Source: Pseudorhodoferax aquiterrae
GTDB lineage: Bacteria; Pseudomonadota; Gammaproteobacteria; Burkholderiales; Burkholderiaceae_C
Reading direction: 5' to 3'
DNA length: 64,000 bases
Assembly: GCF_014652235.1 (NCBI RefSeq)
Contig: NZ_BMYK01000016.1
Coordinates: 62,001-126,000 of the forward strand
Below the pieces are notes generated by a model. It was not told the DNA's origin, did not search any database, and saw nothing but the letters and a program-made list of their open reading frames with translations. Position 1 is the stretch's first letter. Each line of letters starts with the position of its first letter. Shown in pieces: positions 8,633-17,682 of this stretch. The position numbers and the translations under genes were made by a program.

Positions 8633-10794
8633 AGGTCGGTGATGCGGAGTTCTTGGGGGTTGGAGTACATGTCGACGACGCGGCAGTCGCTGCACATCTT
8701 GAGCCGCTCGGCCGCGGCGCCCTGGAAGGCGGCGTGGCCGGCCAGCTTGGTGACCATGGTCTCGATGGCGCGCAGCGTGCCGAAGGGCTTGGCGCAACGC
8801 ACGCAATGGAAGGGCTGGGCCTCGTGCAGCACCCGGGCCTGGGCGCGCGCGCGGCCGCCGTCGGCCAGCAGCAGGCGCGGTTCGAGCCGGATGGCGTCCT
8901 CCGGGCAGGTGGTGGCGCACAGGCCGCACTGCACGCAGCTTTTCTCGGTGAAGCGCAGCTGCGGCCGGTCGGGGTTGTCCGACAGGGCCTGGGACGGGCA
9001 GGCGCCCACGCAGGCCAGGCACAGCGTGCACTTGGCCGCGTCGACCTGCAGGCTGCCGTACAGCGCCCCGGGCCCGGGCAGCGCGATGGCCTCGGGCACG
9101 GCCTGCGGACTGTGGGCCAGCAGATGGGTCAGCGCGAGCTCCAGCGTGTTGCGCTTGTCGGCCTGCACCGCGAAGCTGGCGGCCTGGGCCACGCCCTGGG
9201 CCGGCGGCGCGCGCAGGGCCGCGTCGAGCGCGGCGGTGTCGCCCGCGGGGATCAGCCGGAAATGCTGGCCGGCATAGCCCAGTCCCGTCACGATGGCCTG
9301 GGCCTGCGCCATCTGCGCGGCCAGCGCTTCGAGGTACTGCGGCGCCTCGGTGCCGCCGGTCAGCACCCAGACCTGGCTGGCGCCTTGCGCCAGCGCGGCC
9401 AGCCACAGGTCCAGCCCCACGCTGGCGCTGTGCCACAGCGCCAGCGGCAGCACGCGGGCCGGCACGCCATGGGCCCGGCCGGTGCTGGCCGCGCGGCCCA
9501 GGGCCTCGATGGCGGCCGCGCCCTCCTCCTGGCTGTGCAGCAGCAGCGCCGCATCGCGGCCACCGGCGGCGGCATAGGTGCGCAGCAGCGTGCGCACGCG
9601 CTTGCCCAGGTCGGCCGGCGTGGGGTAGGCGAAGCCCAGCGCGCCGCTGGGACAGACCGTGCCGCAGGCGCCGCAGCCCACGCACAGGTGCGGCTCCACC
9701 ACGATGCCGGCCGTCGGATGCCCCACGCTGCCGCGCCCGCGCGCCGCCGTCTTGCCCTTGAGCGAGGCGTCGGAACGGATGGCCTGGGCCGAGCACACAT
9801 CGATGCAGGCCGAGCAGCCGATCTGCTGGTTGCGCGTGTGCGCGCACAGCCGCTGCTCGTAGCGGAAGAAGCGCGGCTTGTCGAACTCGCCGACCAGCCC
9901 GCGCAGCTGCAGCACGGCCTGTGTGAGCGCTGCGCCGGGCGGCACGTGGATGTAGCCCTGCGGCGGCTGGTGCATGGCGAAGGCGGGCGCATCGCCGAGG
10001 TCGAGCACGAGGTCGAAGCGCGCCTCTTCGCTGCGCGCGCCGCGCTCGAAATCGATCGCGCCGGCGGCCTGGCAGGCGGCCACGCAGTCGCGGTGGGCCG
10101 TGCAGCGCGCCATGTCGACCTGGTAGCCGAAATCGATCGCGCCCTCGGGGCAGGCCGCGATGCAGGCATTGCAGCGCGTGCACAGGTCCAGGTCGATCGG
10201 GTTGCTGCTGTCCCAGCCGGCCTCGAAGGCGCCCAGCCAGCCCGACAGGCGCGTGAGCCGGCCGCGCAGCACCACCTGGTCGTGCCGCTGCGCCAGCGCG
10301 CCGCCCTCGACCAGCAGCGTGAGGTCGAGCGCATCGCCGAGCAGGGCCGCGGCCGCCTCGGCACGCTCGGCCGGGCCGACCACCAGGCATCGCCCGGCCG
10401 AGCGGTAGCCCACGGTCGCGACCGGCTCGGGTGGCGGCAGCTGGGCTGCGGCGATCAGCGCCGCCAGCTTGGGCGTGGCGGCCGCGCGGTCGCGCGACCA
10501 GCCGCCGGTCTCGCGCAGGTTGACGAAACGGATCGGCCGCTCGGCCAGCGGCGGCGCGCCTTCGGTCTGTTCGGCCAGTTCCAGGAACAGGCGGCTTTCC
10601 TGCGTGCAGCCGACCAGCAATTCCTCGCCCGAGCGGGCGGCGCGTTGGAATGCCGGCGCCTCGCGCCGGCACAGCACGGAATGGACATCGGCAATGCCTT
10701 CAGCACTGGCCGCCGGCGTGGCCGCCAGCGCCCGGGCCAGGGCCGGGCGGTCCAGGGTCATGGAGCGATTGCAGTCGCAGATCAGGGTCTTCAT
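8629..10794 (-). CDS. Multi-[4Fe-4S] polyferredoxin, FDH-associated
   Basis: A 721-residue cytoplasmic protein with many cysteine clusters. Near residue 205 are CTRCNACIAACPEGA and CTAHRDCVAACQAAGA; mid-protein are CSACIDVCSAQAI and CVGCGACGTVCPSGA; toward the C-terminus are CTLCLACVGACPSQAL, CVQCGLCATTCPEDAI, then CVRC and CSDC pairs. Between them is a segment without cysteines resembling a HdrA/MvhD-like electron-transfer scaffold. Related proteins sit in fdh loci next to DUF3305/DUF3306 genes in Burkholderiales, but their electron partner is not established. The start at 10794 overlaps the DUF3306 gene by 95 nt, an unusually long overlap, but the N-terminal residues MKTLICDCNRSM look genuine. 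Confidence 0.85.
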   Translation of the reverse strand: MKTLICDCNRSMTLDRPALARALAATPAASAEGIADVHSVLCRREAPAFQRAARSGEELLVGCTQESRLFLELAEQTEGAPPLAERPIRFVNLRETGGWSRDRAAATPKLAALIAAAQLPPPEPVATVGYRSAGRCLVVGPAERAEAAAALLGDALDLTLLVEGGALAQRHDQVVLRGRLTRLSGWLGAFEAGWDSSNPIDLDLCTRCNACIAACPEGAIDFGYQVDMARCTAHRDCVAACQAAGAIDFERGARSEEARFDLVLDLGDAPAFAMHQPPQGYIHVPPGAALTQAVLQLRGLVGEFDKPRFFRYEQRLCAHTRNQQIGCSACIDVCSAQAIRSDASLKGKTAARGRGSVGHPTAGIVVEPHLCVGCGACGTVCPSGALGFAYPTPADLGKRVRTLLRTYAAAGGRDAALLLHSQEEGAAAIEALGRAASTGRAHGVPARVLPLALWHSASVGLDLWLAALAQGASQVWVLTGGTEAPQYLEALAAQMAQAQAIVTGLGYAGQHFRLIPAGDTAALDAALRAPPAQGVAQAASFAVQADKRNTLELALTHLLAHSPQAVPEAIALPGPGALYGSLQVDAAKCTLCLACVGACPSQALSDNPDRPQLRFTEKSCVQCGLCATTCPEDAIRLEPRLLLADGGRARAQARVLHEAQPFHCVRCAKPFGTLRAIETMVTKLAGHAAFQGAAAERLKMCSDCRVVDMYSNPQELRITDL

Positions 10795-11284
10795 CGTGGG
10801 GCTCCATCGCGGCCGCAGGTGGGTTCTGCGGGCCGGCTGCCGGCGGGTCCGTCCGTGCGGGCTCCGTCTCGGCCTCGGGGGTGGCCAGGCCCAGGTAGGC
10901 CGCCTGCGCCATCTGCCGCAGCATGGCCGCAGGCAGCGGGTCGGGCGTGTTGTAGTCGTCGATGTAGGTGTCCAGCCCGTCCATCACGTTGAAGTGCGGA
11001 TCGCTGAACAGCTTCTTGAGCGCGGCGTTGCGCACCTCGCCGCTGACCTCGGGCGCGACGAAGCGCGAGAAGTCGGAGTCGCGCGTCAGCTGCGTCACGT
11101 CGTCCAGCGTGGGCAGCGGCGGCGCGGCGGGCGCGGGCGTGGCAGCCGGGGCCTCGGTGGCTGGCGCTGTGACGGCCGGGGCCGGCGTGGGCACGGGCGG
11201 CGGTGCCTCGGGCAGCACGGCCCCCTGGCGCGCCTGCACCTTGCGCTGCGACCAGCGCGAGAGGAAGCCGCTGTCCGGCGCCAT
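10700..11284 (-). CDS. DUF3306 protein, FDH-cluster
   Basis: The 194-residue protein starts MAPDSGFLSRWSQRKVQAR, followed by a Pro/Ala-rich linker. The conserved DUF3306 core is LPTLDDVTQLTRDSDFSRFVAPEVSGEVRNAALKKLFSDPHFNVMDGLDTYIDDY (described here by its ends only: LPTLDDV to YIDDYN). The C-terminal tail is low-complexity and Pro-rich. No membrane segment or signal is seen. DUF3306 genes occur with formate dehydrogenase accessory genes, but the molecular role is unknown. The last 95 nt overlap the polyferredoxin start in another frame, so the tail sequence is constrained by two genes. Confidence 0.8.
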   Translation of the reverse strand: MAPDSGFLSRWSQRKVQARQGAVLPEAPPPVPTPAPAVTAPATEAPAATPAPAAPPLPTLDDVTQLTRDSDFSRFVAPEVSGEVRNAALKKLFSDPHFNVMDGLDTYIDDYNTPDPLPAAMLRQMAQAAYLGLATPEAETEPARTDPPAAGPQNPPAAAMEPHDEDPDLRLQSLHDPGPPGPGPGAGGHAGGQC

Positions 11285-11287
11285 GGC

Positions 11288-11779
11288 TCAGCGCCGCTCC
11301 TGCGGCGCCACGAAGGAGGCCGGGCGCTTGCGCCGCTTGGGCTCGGGCCGGTAGTGCGCGTCGACGAAGTCCTGCAGCGCGGCGCGTACGCCCTCGTCCA
11401 GCGGGCAGTTGTCCACGCGCTCCTGTGCGTCGAGCCAGCGGCCGGCCTCGTTGTACGACAGGGTCACGATCTCGGGCCAGGCCCGCGCGGGGTCGGCATG
11501 GTCGGTGCGCCACATCACGAACCAGACCGGGGCGCCGGAACTGAGGTTGAGGTAGTAGCCCTCGGCCTCGTCGCGGTGCAGCGTGACCGGCAGGTCGGGG
11601 AACAGCCACTGCGCGCAGCGGCCATCGTCGCGCAGCAGCCGCGGGGCGCTGCCGAAGCCGCCGTCGTCCGGCACGACCTCGGCGATGCTGAAGCGCCAAT
11701 CCTCCCAGCGGCTGGGTTGCCGCAGGCGATCGATGCGCACCGCAACGCGCATGCAGGGAGGAAGCTCGTTCGAGAACAC
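11288..11779 (-). CDS. DUF3305 protein, FDH-cluster
   Basis: The 163-residue protein has the DUF3305 pattern: an N-terminal MRVAVRIDRLRQPSRWEDWRF strand-turn, DGRCAQWLFPDLPVTLHRDEAEGYYLNL, and PVWFVMWR. A C-terminal basic tail follows. A GTG at 11779 gives the longest frame; ATG 11752 is the main alternative and fits the start of the conserved domain, so the first nine residues are uncertain. It is the first gene of the leftward operon DUF3305-DUF3306-polyferredoxin-torD-mobA. It faces the fdh structural genes across a shared promoter region. Function is unknown; the association with formate dehydrogenase maturation comes from genomic context. Confidence 0.8.
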   Translation of the reverse strand: MFSNELPPCMRVAVRIDRLRQPSRWEDWRFSIAEVVPDDGGFGSAPRLLRDDGRCAQWLFPDLPVTLHRDEAEGYYLNLSSGAPVWFVMWRTDHADPARAWPEIVTLSYNEAGRWLDAQERVDNCPLDEGVRAALQDFVDAHYRPEPKRRKRPASFVAPQERR

Positions 11780-11976
11780 CGTGGAAAGGACTCCGCGCCG
11801 CAGCGGCGCCGGTTGGGGCCGGTGCTGTGCGGCCGAAGCGCGGCAGTGTAGCCCTCGCTACCCCAGAGAGGCAGATGGGGGCAATCCCCAGCATGCGGGA
11901 TATACGGTGCCGCATATGCTCAAACGGTAATATGCACTGCTGAGCCGGCGGTCGCGCCGGAAAGAGGTTAAGCCAG
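11780..11976. promoter_or_regulatory. Divergent control region between FDH accessory and structural operons
   Basis: This 197-nt gap must hold promoters for both directions. Its centre is unusually AT-rich for the region and contains the inverted repeat GCATAT-N12-ATATGC (11912-11935), preceded by GATATA at 11899-11904. ATATA-type dyads recall Mo-box/ModE sites, and the regulator at 6309 has a ModE-like HTH. The match is loose and is not proof of binding. A purine-rich stretch (GGAAAGAGG) serves the start at 11977. Confidence 0.4.
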
Positions 11977-12201
11977 ATGTCCCAGCCAAACCCTCCGCGC
12001 GAAACGCGCCAGCCTGCCCTGTCCCGCCGCACGGTCTTCGCGGGCGTCGGTGTCGCGGGCGCCGCCGCGGCGGCCGCGACCGTGCTGCCCGGTGCCGTGC
12101 GCAGTGCGGCACCTGCCGTCGCAGCGGCACCGCGGCCTGCCAGCACGGGCTACCAGCTCACGGACCACGTGAAGCGCTACTACCAGACCGCGCGGGTCTG
12201 A
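11977..12201 (+). CDS. Small Tat-signal protein of FDH region
   Basis: A 74-residue protein with an N-terminal twin-arginine segment (LSRRTVFAGVGVAGAAAAAATVLPG), a short Ala/Pro linker and the conserved tail YQLTDHVKRYYQTARV. It belongs to the family of small formate dehydrogenase-region Tat targets found just upstream of Tat-exported FDH catalytic subunits. Its role is unknown; it may help assembly or export of the complex. An AGAGG Shine-Dalgarno-like stretch precedes the ATG. The 19-nt gap to fdhA supports one operon. Confidence 0.88.
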   Translation: MSQPNPPRETRQPALSRRTVFAGVGVAGAAAAAATVLPGAVRSAAPAVAAAPRPASTGYQLTDHVKRYYQTARV

Positions 12202-12220
12202 GGCGCACGAGGAGCCCGCC

Positions 12221-15196
12221 ATGTTGCTGACCCGCAAGTCTTCCTCCTCGCACCCGGTGCACCTGTCCTCGGGCTTGGTGGCCCAGCTCGCACGCGGGCT
12301 GTCCCATGCGGTGCCCACGGTCGACCGCCGCGCCTTCCTGCGCCGCTCCGGGCTGGGCGTGGGCGCCGGCATCGCGGCCTCGCAGCTCACGCTGGTCAAG
12401 AAGGTCGAGGCGGCGGCCGACGCGCCCGCCGTCGGCAAGGGCAAGGTCGAGGTCAAGCGCACGGTCTGCGGCCACTGCTCGGTCGGCTGCGCGGTGGACG
12501 CGGTGGTCGAGAACGGCGTCTGGGTGCGCCAGGAGCCGGTGTTCGACTCGCCCATCAACATGGGCGCGCACTGCGCCAAGGGCGCGGCGCTGCGCGAGCA
12601 CGGGCACGGCGAGTTCCGGCTGAAGTACCCGATGAAGCTCGTCAACGGCAAGTACGAGCGCATCGGCTGGGATCAGGCCCTGAACGAGATCAGCGCCAAG
12701 ATGCTGGAGCTCAAGAAGGCCAGCGGCCCCGACTCCATCTTCGTCGTCGGCTCCTCCAAGCACAACAACGAGCAGGCCTACCTGCTGCGCAAGTGGCTGT
12801 CGTTCTGGGGCAGCAACAACACCGACCACCAGGCGCGCATCTGCCACAGCACCACGGTGGCCGGCGTCGCCAACACCTGGGGGTATGGCGCGATGACCAA
12901 CTCCTACAACGACATGCAGAACGCCAAGGCGGCGCTGTACATCGGCTCGAACGCCGCGGAGGCGCATCCGGTGTCCATGCTGCACCTGCTGCATGCCAAG
13001 GAGACCGGTTGCAAGGTGATCGTGGTGGACCCGCGCTTCACACGCACGGCGGCCAAGGCCGACGAGTACGTGCGCATCCGCTCGGGCACCGACATCGCCT
13101 TCCTGTTCGGCGTGCTCTACCAGGTGTTCAAGAACGGCTGGGAGGACAAGAAGTACGTCGAGGACCGCGTCTACGGCCTGGACAAGGTGCGCGAGGAGGT
13201 CATGGCCAAGTGGACGCCCGACAAGGTGCAGGAGGTCTGCGGCGTGGACGAGGCCACCACGCTCAAGGTCGCGCGCATCATGGCCGAGAACCGGCCCAGC
13301 ACGCTGGTCTGGTGCATGGGCCAGACCCAGCACACCATCGGCAACGCCATGGTGCGTGCCTCGTGCATCTTGCAACTGGCGCTGGGCAACATCGGCAAGT
13401 CCGGCGGCGGCGCCAACATCTTCCGCGGCCACGACAACGTGCAGGGCGCGACCGACGTCGGCCCCAACCCCGACTCCCTTCCCGGCTATTACGGCCTGGC
13501 CGAGGGTGCGTTCAAGCACTTCGCCGCCACCTGGGGCGTGGACTTCGAGTGGATCAAGCAGCAGTACGCGCCCGGCATGATGACCAAGCCGGGCATGACG
13601 GTGTCGCGCTGGATCGACGGCGTGCTCGAGAAGAACGAACTCATCGACCAGGACAGCAACCTGCGCGGCCTGTTCTTCTGGGGCCACGCGCCGAACTCGC
13701 AGACGCGCGGCCTGGAGATGAAGAAGGCGCTGGACAAGCTGGACCTGCTGGTCGTCGTCGACCCGTTCCCCAGCGCCACGGCCGCGATGGCGGCCATGCC
13801 CGGCCAGGCCGGCGACCTGAACCCGAACCGCGCCGTGTACCTGCTGCCGGCCACCACGCAGTTCGAGACCAGCGGCTCGTGCACGGCGTCCAACCGTTCC
13901 ATCCAGTGGCGAGAGAAGGTGATCGAGCCGCTGTGGGAAAGCCGCAGCGACCACATGATCATGTACCAGCTGGCCGAGAAGCTGGGCTTCGCCAAGGAGC
14001 TGGTTAAGAACTACAAGATGCAGAAGGTCAAGGGCATGGACGAGCCCGTGCCCGAGGACATCCTGCGCGAGATCAACAAGTGCGTCTGGACCATCGGCTA
14101 CACCGGGCAGAGCCCCGAGCGCCTGAAGGCCCACATGCGCAACATGAACGTCTTCGACGTGAAGACGCTGCGCGCCAAGGGCGGCATCGACAAGGAGACC
14201 GGCTACGCGCTGGACGGCGACTACTTCGGCCTGCCCTGGCCGTGCTGGGGCACGCCGGAGATGAAGCACCCCGGCACCGCCAACCTGTACGACACCAGCC
14301 TGCACGTGATGGACGGCGGCGGCAACTTCCGCGCGAACTTCGGCGTGGAGCGCGAGGGCGTCTCGCTGCTCGCGGCCGACGGCTCTTACAGCAAGGGCGC
14401 GGACCTCACCACCGGCTACCCCGAGTTCGACCACCTGCTGCTCAAGAAGCTGGGCTGGTGGGGCGAGCTCAGCGAGGCCGAGCAGAAGGCGGCCGAGGGC
14501 AAGAACTGGAAGACCGACCCGACCGGCGCCATCATCCGCGTGACCATGAAGAACCATGGCTGCCACCCCTTCGGCAACGCGAAGGCGCGCGCCGTGGTCT
14601 GGAACTTCCCCGACCCGATCCCGCAGCACCGCGAGCCGCTGTACAGCACGCGGGCCGACCTCGTCGCCAAGTACCCCACGCACGACGACAAGAAGGCTTT
14701 CTGGCGCCTGCCCACGCTGTACAAGACGGTGCAGGAGCAGAACAAGGACATCGGCAAGACCTTCCCGCTGGTCATGACCTCGGGCCGGCTCGTCGAGTAC
14801 GAGGGCGGCGGCGAGGAGACCCGCTCCAACCCCTGGTTGGCCGAGCTGCAGCAGGAGATGTTCGTCGAGATCAACCCGCGCGCCGCCAACGACCGCGGCA
14901 TCCGCAACGGCGACCACGTCTGGGTGAAGACCCCGCCCATGGCCGCGCTGCCCGACTTCAAGGGCCTGAAGGTGCGGGCCCTGGTCACCGAGCGCGTGGA
15001 CGCCGGCACGGTGTTCCTGCCTTTCCACTTCTCGGGCCGCTGGGGCGGCATCGACCTGGCCAAGTACTACCCCGAGGGCGCGATGCCCATCGTGCGCGGC
15101 GAGGCCATCAACACCGCCACCACCTATGGCTACGACAGCGTCACGATGATGCAGGAAACCAAGACCACCGTGTGCCAGATCGAGAAGGCCGCATAA
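12221..15196 (+). CDS. fdhA: Formate dehydrogenase catalytic (alpha) subunit, Cys-type
   Basis: The 991-residue molybdo/tungsto-bis-MGD enzyme oxidises formate to CO2. A long n-region precedes the Tat motif DRRAFLRR (Arg36-Arg37), so it is exported folded. The N-terminal [4Fe-4S] cluster uses Cys83, Cys86 and Cys90 (CGHCSVGC) plus the CAKG cysteine. The metal ligand is Cys208 followed by His209 (RICHST), encoded TGC rather than the selenocysteine TGA of E. coli FdnG/FdoG. The C-terminal MopB domain has TSGRLVEYEGGGEETRSN and ends with the cofactor-binding region. A strong GAGGAG site precedes the ATG. FdhB follows after 10 nt. Confidence 0.97.
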   Translation: MLLTRKSSSSHPVHLSSGLVAQLARGLSHAVPTVDRRAFLRRSGLGVGAGIAASQLTLVKKVEAAADAPAVGKGKVEVKRTVCGHCSVGCAVDAVVENGVWVRQEPVFDSPINMGAHCAKGAALREHGHGEFRLKYPMKLVNGKYERIGWDQALNEISAKMLELKKASGPDSIFVVGSSKHNNEQAYLLRKWLSFWGSNNTDHQARICHSTTVAGVANTWGYGAMTNSYNDMQNAKAALYIGSNAAEAHPVSMLHLLHAKETGCKVIVVDPRFTRTAAKADEYVRIRSGTDIAFLFGVLYQVFKNGWEDKKYVEDRVYGLDKVREEVMAKWTPDKVQEVCGVDEATTLKVARIMAENRPSTLVWCMGQTQHTIGNAMVRASCILQLALGNIGKSGGGANIFRGHDNVQGATDVGPNPDSLPGYYGLAEGAFKHFAATWGVDFEWIKQQYAPGMMTKPGMTVSRWIDGVLEKNELIDQDSNLRGLFFWGHAPNSQTRGLEMKKALDKLDLLVVVDPFPSATAAMAAMPGQAGDLNPNRAVYLLPATTQFETSGSCTASNRSIQWREKVIEPLWESRSDHMIMYQLAEKLGFAKELVKNYKMQKVKGMDEPVPEDILREINKCVWTIGYTGQSPERLKAHMRNMNVFDVKTLRAKGGIDKETGYALDGDYFGLPWPCWGTPEMKHPGTANLYDTSLHVMDGGGNFRANFGVEREGVSLLAADGSYSKGADLTTGYPEFDHLLLKKLGWWGELSEAEQKAAEGKNWKTDPTGAIIRVTMKNHGCHPFGNAKARAVVWNFPDPIPQHREPLYSTRADLVAKYPTHDDKKAFWRLPTLYKTVQEQNKDIGKTFPLVMTSGRLVEYEGGGEETRSNPWLAELQQEMFVEINPRAANDRGIRNGDHVWVKTPPMAALPDFKGLKVRALVTERVDAGTVFLPFHFSGRWGGIDLAKYYPEGAMPIVRGEAINTATTYGYDSVTMMQETKTTVCQIEKAA

Positions 15197-15206
15197 GGAA
15201 TCCACC

Positions 15207-15800
15207 ATGGCACGCATGAAATTCATCTGCGACTCGGAGCGCTGCATCGAGTGCAACGGCTGCGTCACGGCCTGCAAGGCCGAGAACGATGTGCCCTGGG
15301 GCGTGAACCGGCGCCGCGTGGTCACCATGGGCGATGGCCAGCCCGGCGAGAAGAGCATCTCGGTGGCCTGCATGCATTGCAGCGACGCGCCCTGCATGGC
15401 AGTGTGCCCGGTGGACTGCTTCTACCGCACCGACGAGGGCGTGGTGCTGCACGACAAGGACGTGTGCATCGGCTGCGGCTACTGCAGCTACGCCTGCCCG
15501 TTCGGCGCGCCGCAGTTCCCGAGCAACGGCACCTTCGGCCTGCGCGGCAAGATGGACAAGTGCACCTTCTGCGCCGGCGGCCCCGAGGAGCACGGCAGCG
15601 CCGCCGAGAACGAGAAGTACGGCCGCAACCGGCTGTCCGAAGGCAAGCTGCCGGCTTGCGCCGAGATGTGCTCGACCAAGGCCTTGTTGGGCGGCGACGG
15701 CGACGTGGTGGCCGAGATCTTCCGCACCCGCGTGCTGCACCGCGGCAAGGGCAGCGAAGTGTGGGGCTGGGGCACGGCCTACGGAAAGCCGAGCAAGTGA
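15207..15800 (+). CDS. fdhB: Formate dehydrogenase Fe-S (beta) subunit
   Basis: The 197-residue ferredoxin-like subunit carries four cysteine groups able to hold four [4Fe-4S] clusters. They are CDSERCIECNGCVTACK at the N-terminus, CMHCSDAPCMAVCP, CIGCGYCSYACPFG, and CTFC with a later CAEMC. It passes electrons from the catalytic subunit to the cytochrome b. It has no signal or C-terminal membrane anchor of its own, so it is probably carried through Tat with FdhA. An AAGGAA site precedes the ATG at 15207. The stop overlaps the start of the next gene by one base (TGATG). Confidence 0.96.
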   Translation: MARMKFICDSERCIECNGCVTACKAENDVPWGVNRRRVVTMGDGQPGEKSISVACMHCSDAPCMAVCPVDCFYRTDEGVVLHDKDVCIGCGYCSYACPFGAPQFPSNGTFGLRGKMDKCTFCAGGPEEHGSAAENEKYGRNRLSEGKLPACAEMCSTKALLGGDGDVVAEIFRTRVLHRGKGSEVWGWGTAYGKPSK

Positions 15801-16033
15801 TGGCCCGCGCAACCCTGCTCAGCACCGTGCTGGCCGCCGCCGCGCTGCTGCTCGGTGGCTGCGGCGAAAAGCCCCAGCATGCGGGCACCAGCCACGGCAA
15901 CAGCACGCCGGCCTGGAACGGCCCGCAGACCGGCTTCACCGCCGCGGGCTGGAAGGTCGGCGACCAGGCCAGCTGGGACGAGCAGATCAAGCAGCGCAAC
16001 CGCGGCCAGAACGAGTACCTGCGGCTGCCGTGA
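15800..16033 (+). CDS. Small lipoprotein of FDH operon
   Basis: A 77-residue protein with a signal ending in a lipobox (LLLGGC, lipidated Cys near residue 20). It is followed by a short hydrophilic segment with TPAWNGPQTGFTAAGWKVGD and a charged tail. It begins on the last base of the fdhB stop codon, implying coupled translation. Similar short lipoproteins sit between fdhB and fdhC in related clusters, but no function is assigned. It should sit in the envelope beside the FDH complex. No second strong domain is seen. Confidence 0.75.
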   Translation: MARATLLSTVLAAAALLLGGCGEKPQHAGTSHGNSTPAWNGPQTGFTAAGWKVGDQASWDEQIKQRNRGQNEYLRLP

Positions 16034-16055
16034 CCCCGATGCAAAGGCCCCGACC

Positions 16056-17225
16056 ATGAACAAGGCGCTTTCCCGCTGGATCGCGGTCGCCCTGCTGGGC
16101 GCGGCGAGTGCCTGGGCCCAGGCACCGGACCCGGCCGCTCCCCCCGCTGCTGCACCCGCCACGGCCCCCGCCGCCACGGCCTCGAACGGCCCGCCGCCCG
16201 GCTTCGTGGCACCGGCCGAACCGCAGGCCGACGACAGCAACGCGGCGCGCGCCAAATCGCAGCCCGGCAACAACGCGCCGTTCTGGCGTGGCGTGCGCAA
16301 CTCGGGCGAGACCGCGGGCGTGACCCAGGTGCAGGGCCTGGAGACGGGCGTGCTGATCCAGCGCTTCGAACGCTACCCGGGCGTGGACTACGCCACGGCC
16401 GGCGAAGCCTGGCGCCAGGTGCGCAACCGCTTCATCATTCCCTACGGTGGCGCGCTGATGCTGATCGCACTGGTGGCCATCGCGCTGTTCTATTTCGGCC
16501 GCGGCACCATGGGCCACGCCAGCGCGGAAGGCGGCCGGCGCATCGAGCGCTTCACGCCCTTCGAGCGCGCCGCGCACTGGCTCAACGCCATCGCCTTCGT
16601 GCTGCTGGGCATCTCGGGCATCGTCATGGCCTTCGGCAAGTTCCTGCTGCTGCCGTGGATGGGGCACACCGTCTTCGGCCTCGTCACCTACTGGCTCAAG
16701 ACGCTGCACAACTTCGTCGGGCCGCTGTTCGCCGTCTCGCTGCTGGTGATCTTCTTCACCTTCGTGAAGGACAACCTGCCGCGCCGCGAGGACTGGACCT
16801 GGGTCAAGAAGGCCGGCGGCATGTTCTCCGGCCACGAGGTGCCCTCGCACCGCTTCAACGCCGGCGAGAAGGGCATCTTCTGGGGTGGGGTGTTCGTGCT
16901 GGGCCTGACCGTGGTGCTCTCCGGCCTGGTGCTGGACCACCTCGTGCCCAACCTCCCCTACACGCGCGGCACCATGCAGATCGCCCACATGTTCCACGCC
17001 ACGGGCGCGGTGCTGATGCTGTGCGCCTTCTTCGGCCACATCTACCTGGGCACGCTGGGCATGCGCGGTGCCTACACGGCCATGCGCAAGGGCTACGTCA
17101 GCGAGGCCTGGGCCCAGGAACACCACGCGCTCTGGTACGAAGATATCCGGGCCGGCAGGATTCCCGCGCAGCGCTCGGGCGAGCCGGCCGCCAAGGACGC
17201 CCTGCCCCAGGCCCGCCAGGCATGA
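16056..17225 (+). CDS. fdhC: Formate dehydrogenase cytochrome b556 (gamma) subunit
   Basis: The 389-residue integral membrane protein starts with a signal-like segment (ALLGAASAWAQA) and an Ala/Pro-rich periplasmic linker. A soluble region follows, then five hydrophobic segments between about residue 125 and 345. Candidate haem b histidines occur in AAHWLNA, LKTLHNFVG, HMFHATG and FFGHIYLG, as in FdnI-type cytochromes. It anchors FdhAB and transfers electrons to the quinone pool. The long N-terminal exported extension is larger than in E. coli FdnI and typical of proteobacterial fdh3-type loci. ATG 16056 gives this signal. Confidence 0.95.
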   Translation: MNKALSRWIAVALLGAASAWAQAPDPAAPPAAAPATAPAATASNGPPPGFVAPAEPQADDSNAARAKSQPGNNAPFWRGVRNSGETAGVTQVQGLETGVLIQRFERYPGVDYATAGEAWRQVRNRFIIPYGGALMLIALVAIALFYFGRGTMGHASAEGGRRIERFTPFERAAHWLNAIAFVLLGISGIVMAFGKFLLLPWMGHTVFGLVTYWLKTLHNFVGPLFAVSLLVIFFTFVKDNLPRREDWTWVKKAGGMFSGHEVPSHRFNAGEKGIFWGGVFVLGLTVVLSGLVLDHLVPNLPYTRGTMQIAHMFHATGAVLMLCAFFGHIYLGTLGMRGAYTAMRKGYVSEAWAQEHHALWYEDIRAGRIPAQRSGEPAAKDALPQARQA

Positions 17226-17245
17226 GCCGCCCTCTGGAGACCCCG

Positions 17246-17617
17246 ATGAGACACACCGCCCTGCTGGCCCTCGCCCTCGTCGCCGGCGCAGCCTCGGCCA
17301 AGCTGCCCCCGCTGTCGGACGAAGCCAAGGCCAAGGCCGCCGAGACCGCGGCACGCACGGCCTGGTCCGACAAGGTCGCGGCCTACCAGCTGTGCCAGGC
17401 CATGGACCGGGTGGCCGCCGGCTACCTCGCGCATGCGCGCGCCGAGGGCAAGGCAGTGCAGCCGACGCCCACGCCGCCCTGCAGCGACCCGGGCGCGTTC
17501 ACCTACGTTCCGCCCGAGTCCAAGCCCATCGAGGCTGCCGGTGCGCACTCGCCGCCCCAGACGGCCGCCACGCCGCACAACACCACGCAGCCCGCGGCCG
17601 CGGGGACCAAGCCCTGA
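17246..17617 (+). CDS. Small periplasmic protein of FDH operon
   Basis: A 123-residue exported protein. A GGAGA site at 17235-17239 lies six bases before ATG 17246, and this start gives a compact signal peptide (MRHTALLALALVAGAASA). An ATG at 17222 is the alternative. The mature part is short and Ala/Pro-rich; KLPPLSDEAKAKAAETAARTAW is followed by one cysteine in YQLCQAMDRVAAGYLAHAR and another in TPPCSDPGAF. The family is not recognised with confidence. Its place between fdhC and fdhD suggests an accessory envelope role. Confidence 0.75.
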   Translation: MRHTALLALALVAGAASAKLPPLSDEAKAKAAETAARTAWSDKVAAYQLCQAMDRVAAGYLAHARAEGKAVQPTPTPPCSDPGAFTYVPPESKPIEAAGAHSPPQTAATPHNTTQPAAAGTKP

Positions 17618-17682
17618 ACACGCCCGCCGCCCGCGGGTTCGAAGCCAGCACCGCGCACCAACCGCGGCCCGGCGCGCCGCGC

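Noticed and set aside
12842-12844. Selenocysteine FDH
   Set aside because: The active-site codon is TGC (Cys208), not TGA; no SECIS needed.
12158-15397. Very long minus-strand frame opposite fdhA
   Set aside because: It is the antisense shadow produced by high GC3 codon use; the protein is low-complexity, rich in His, Arg and Gly, and lacks any domain.
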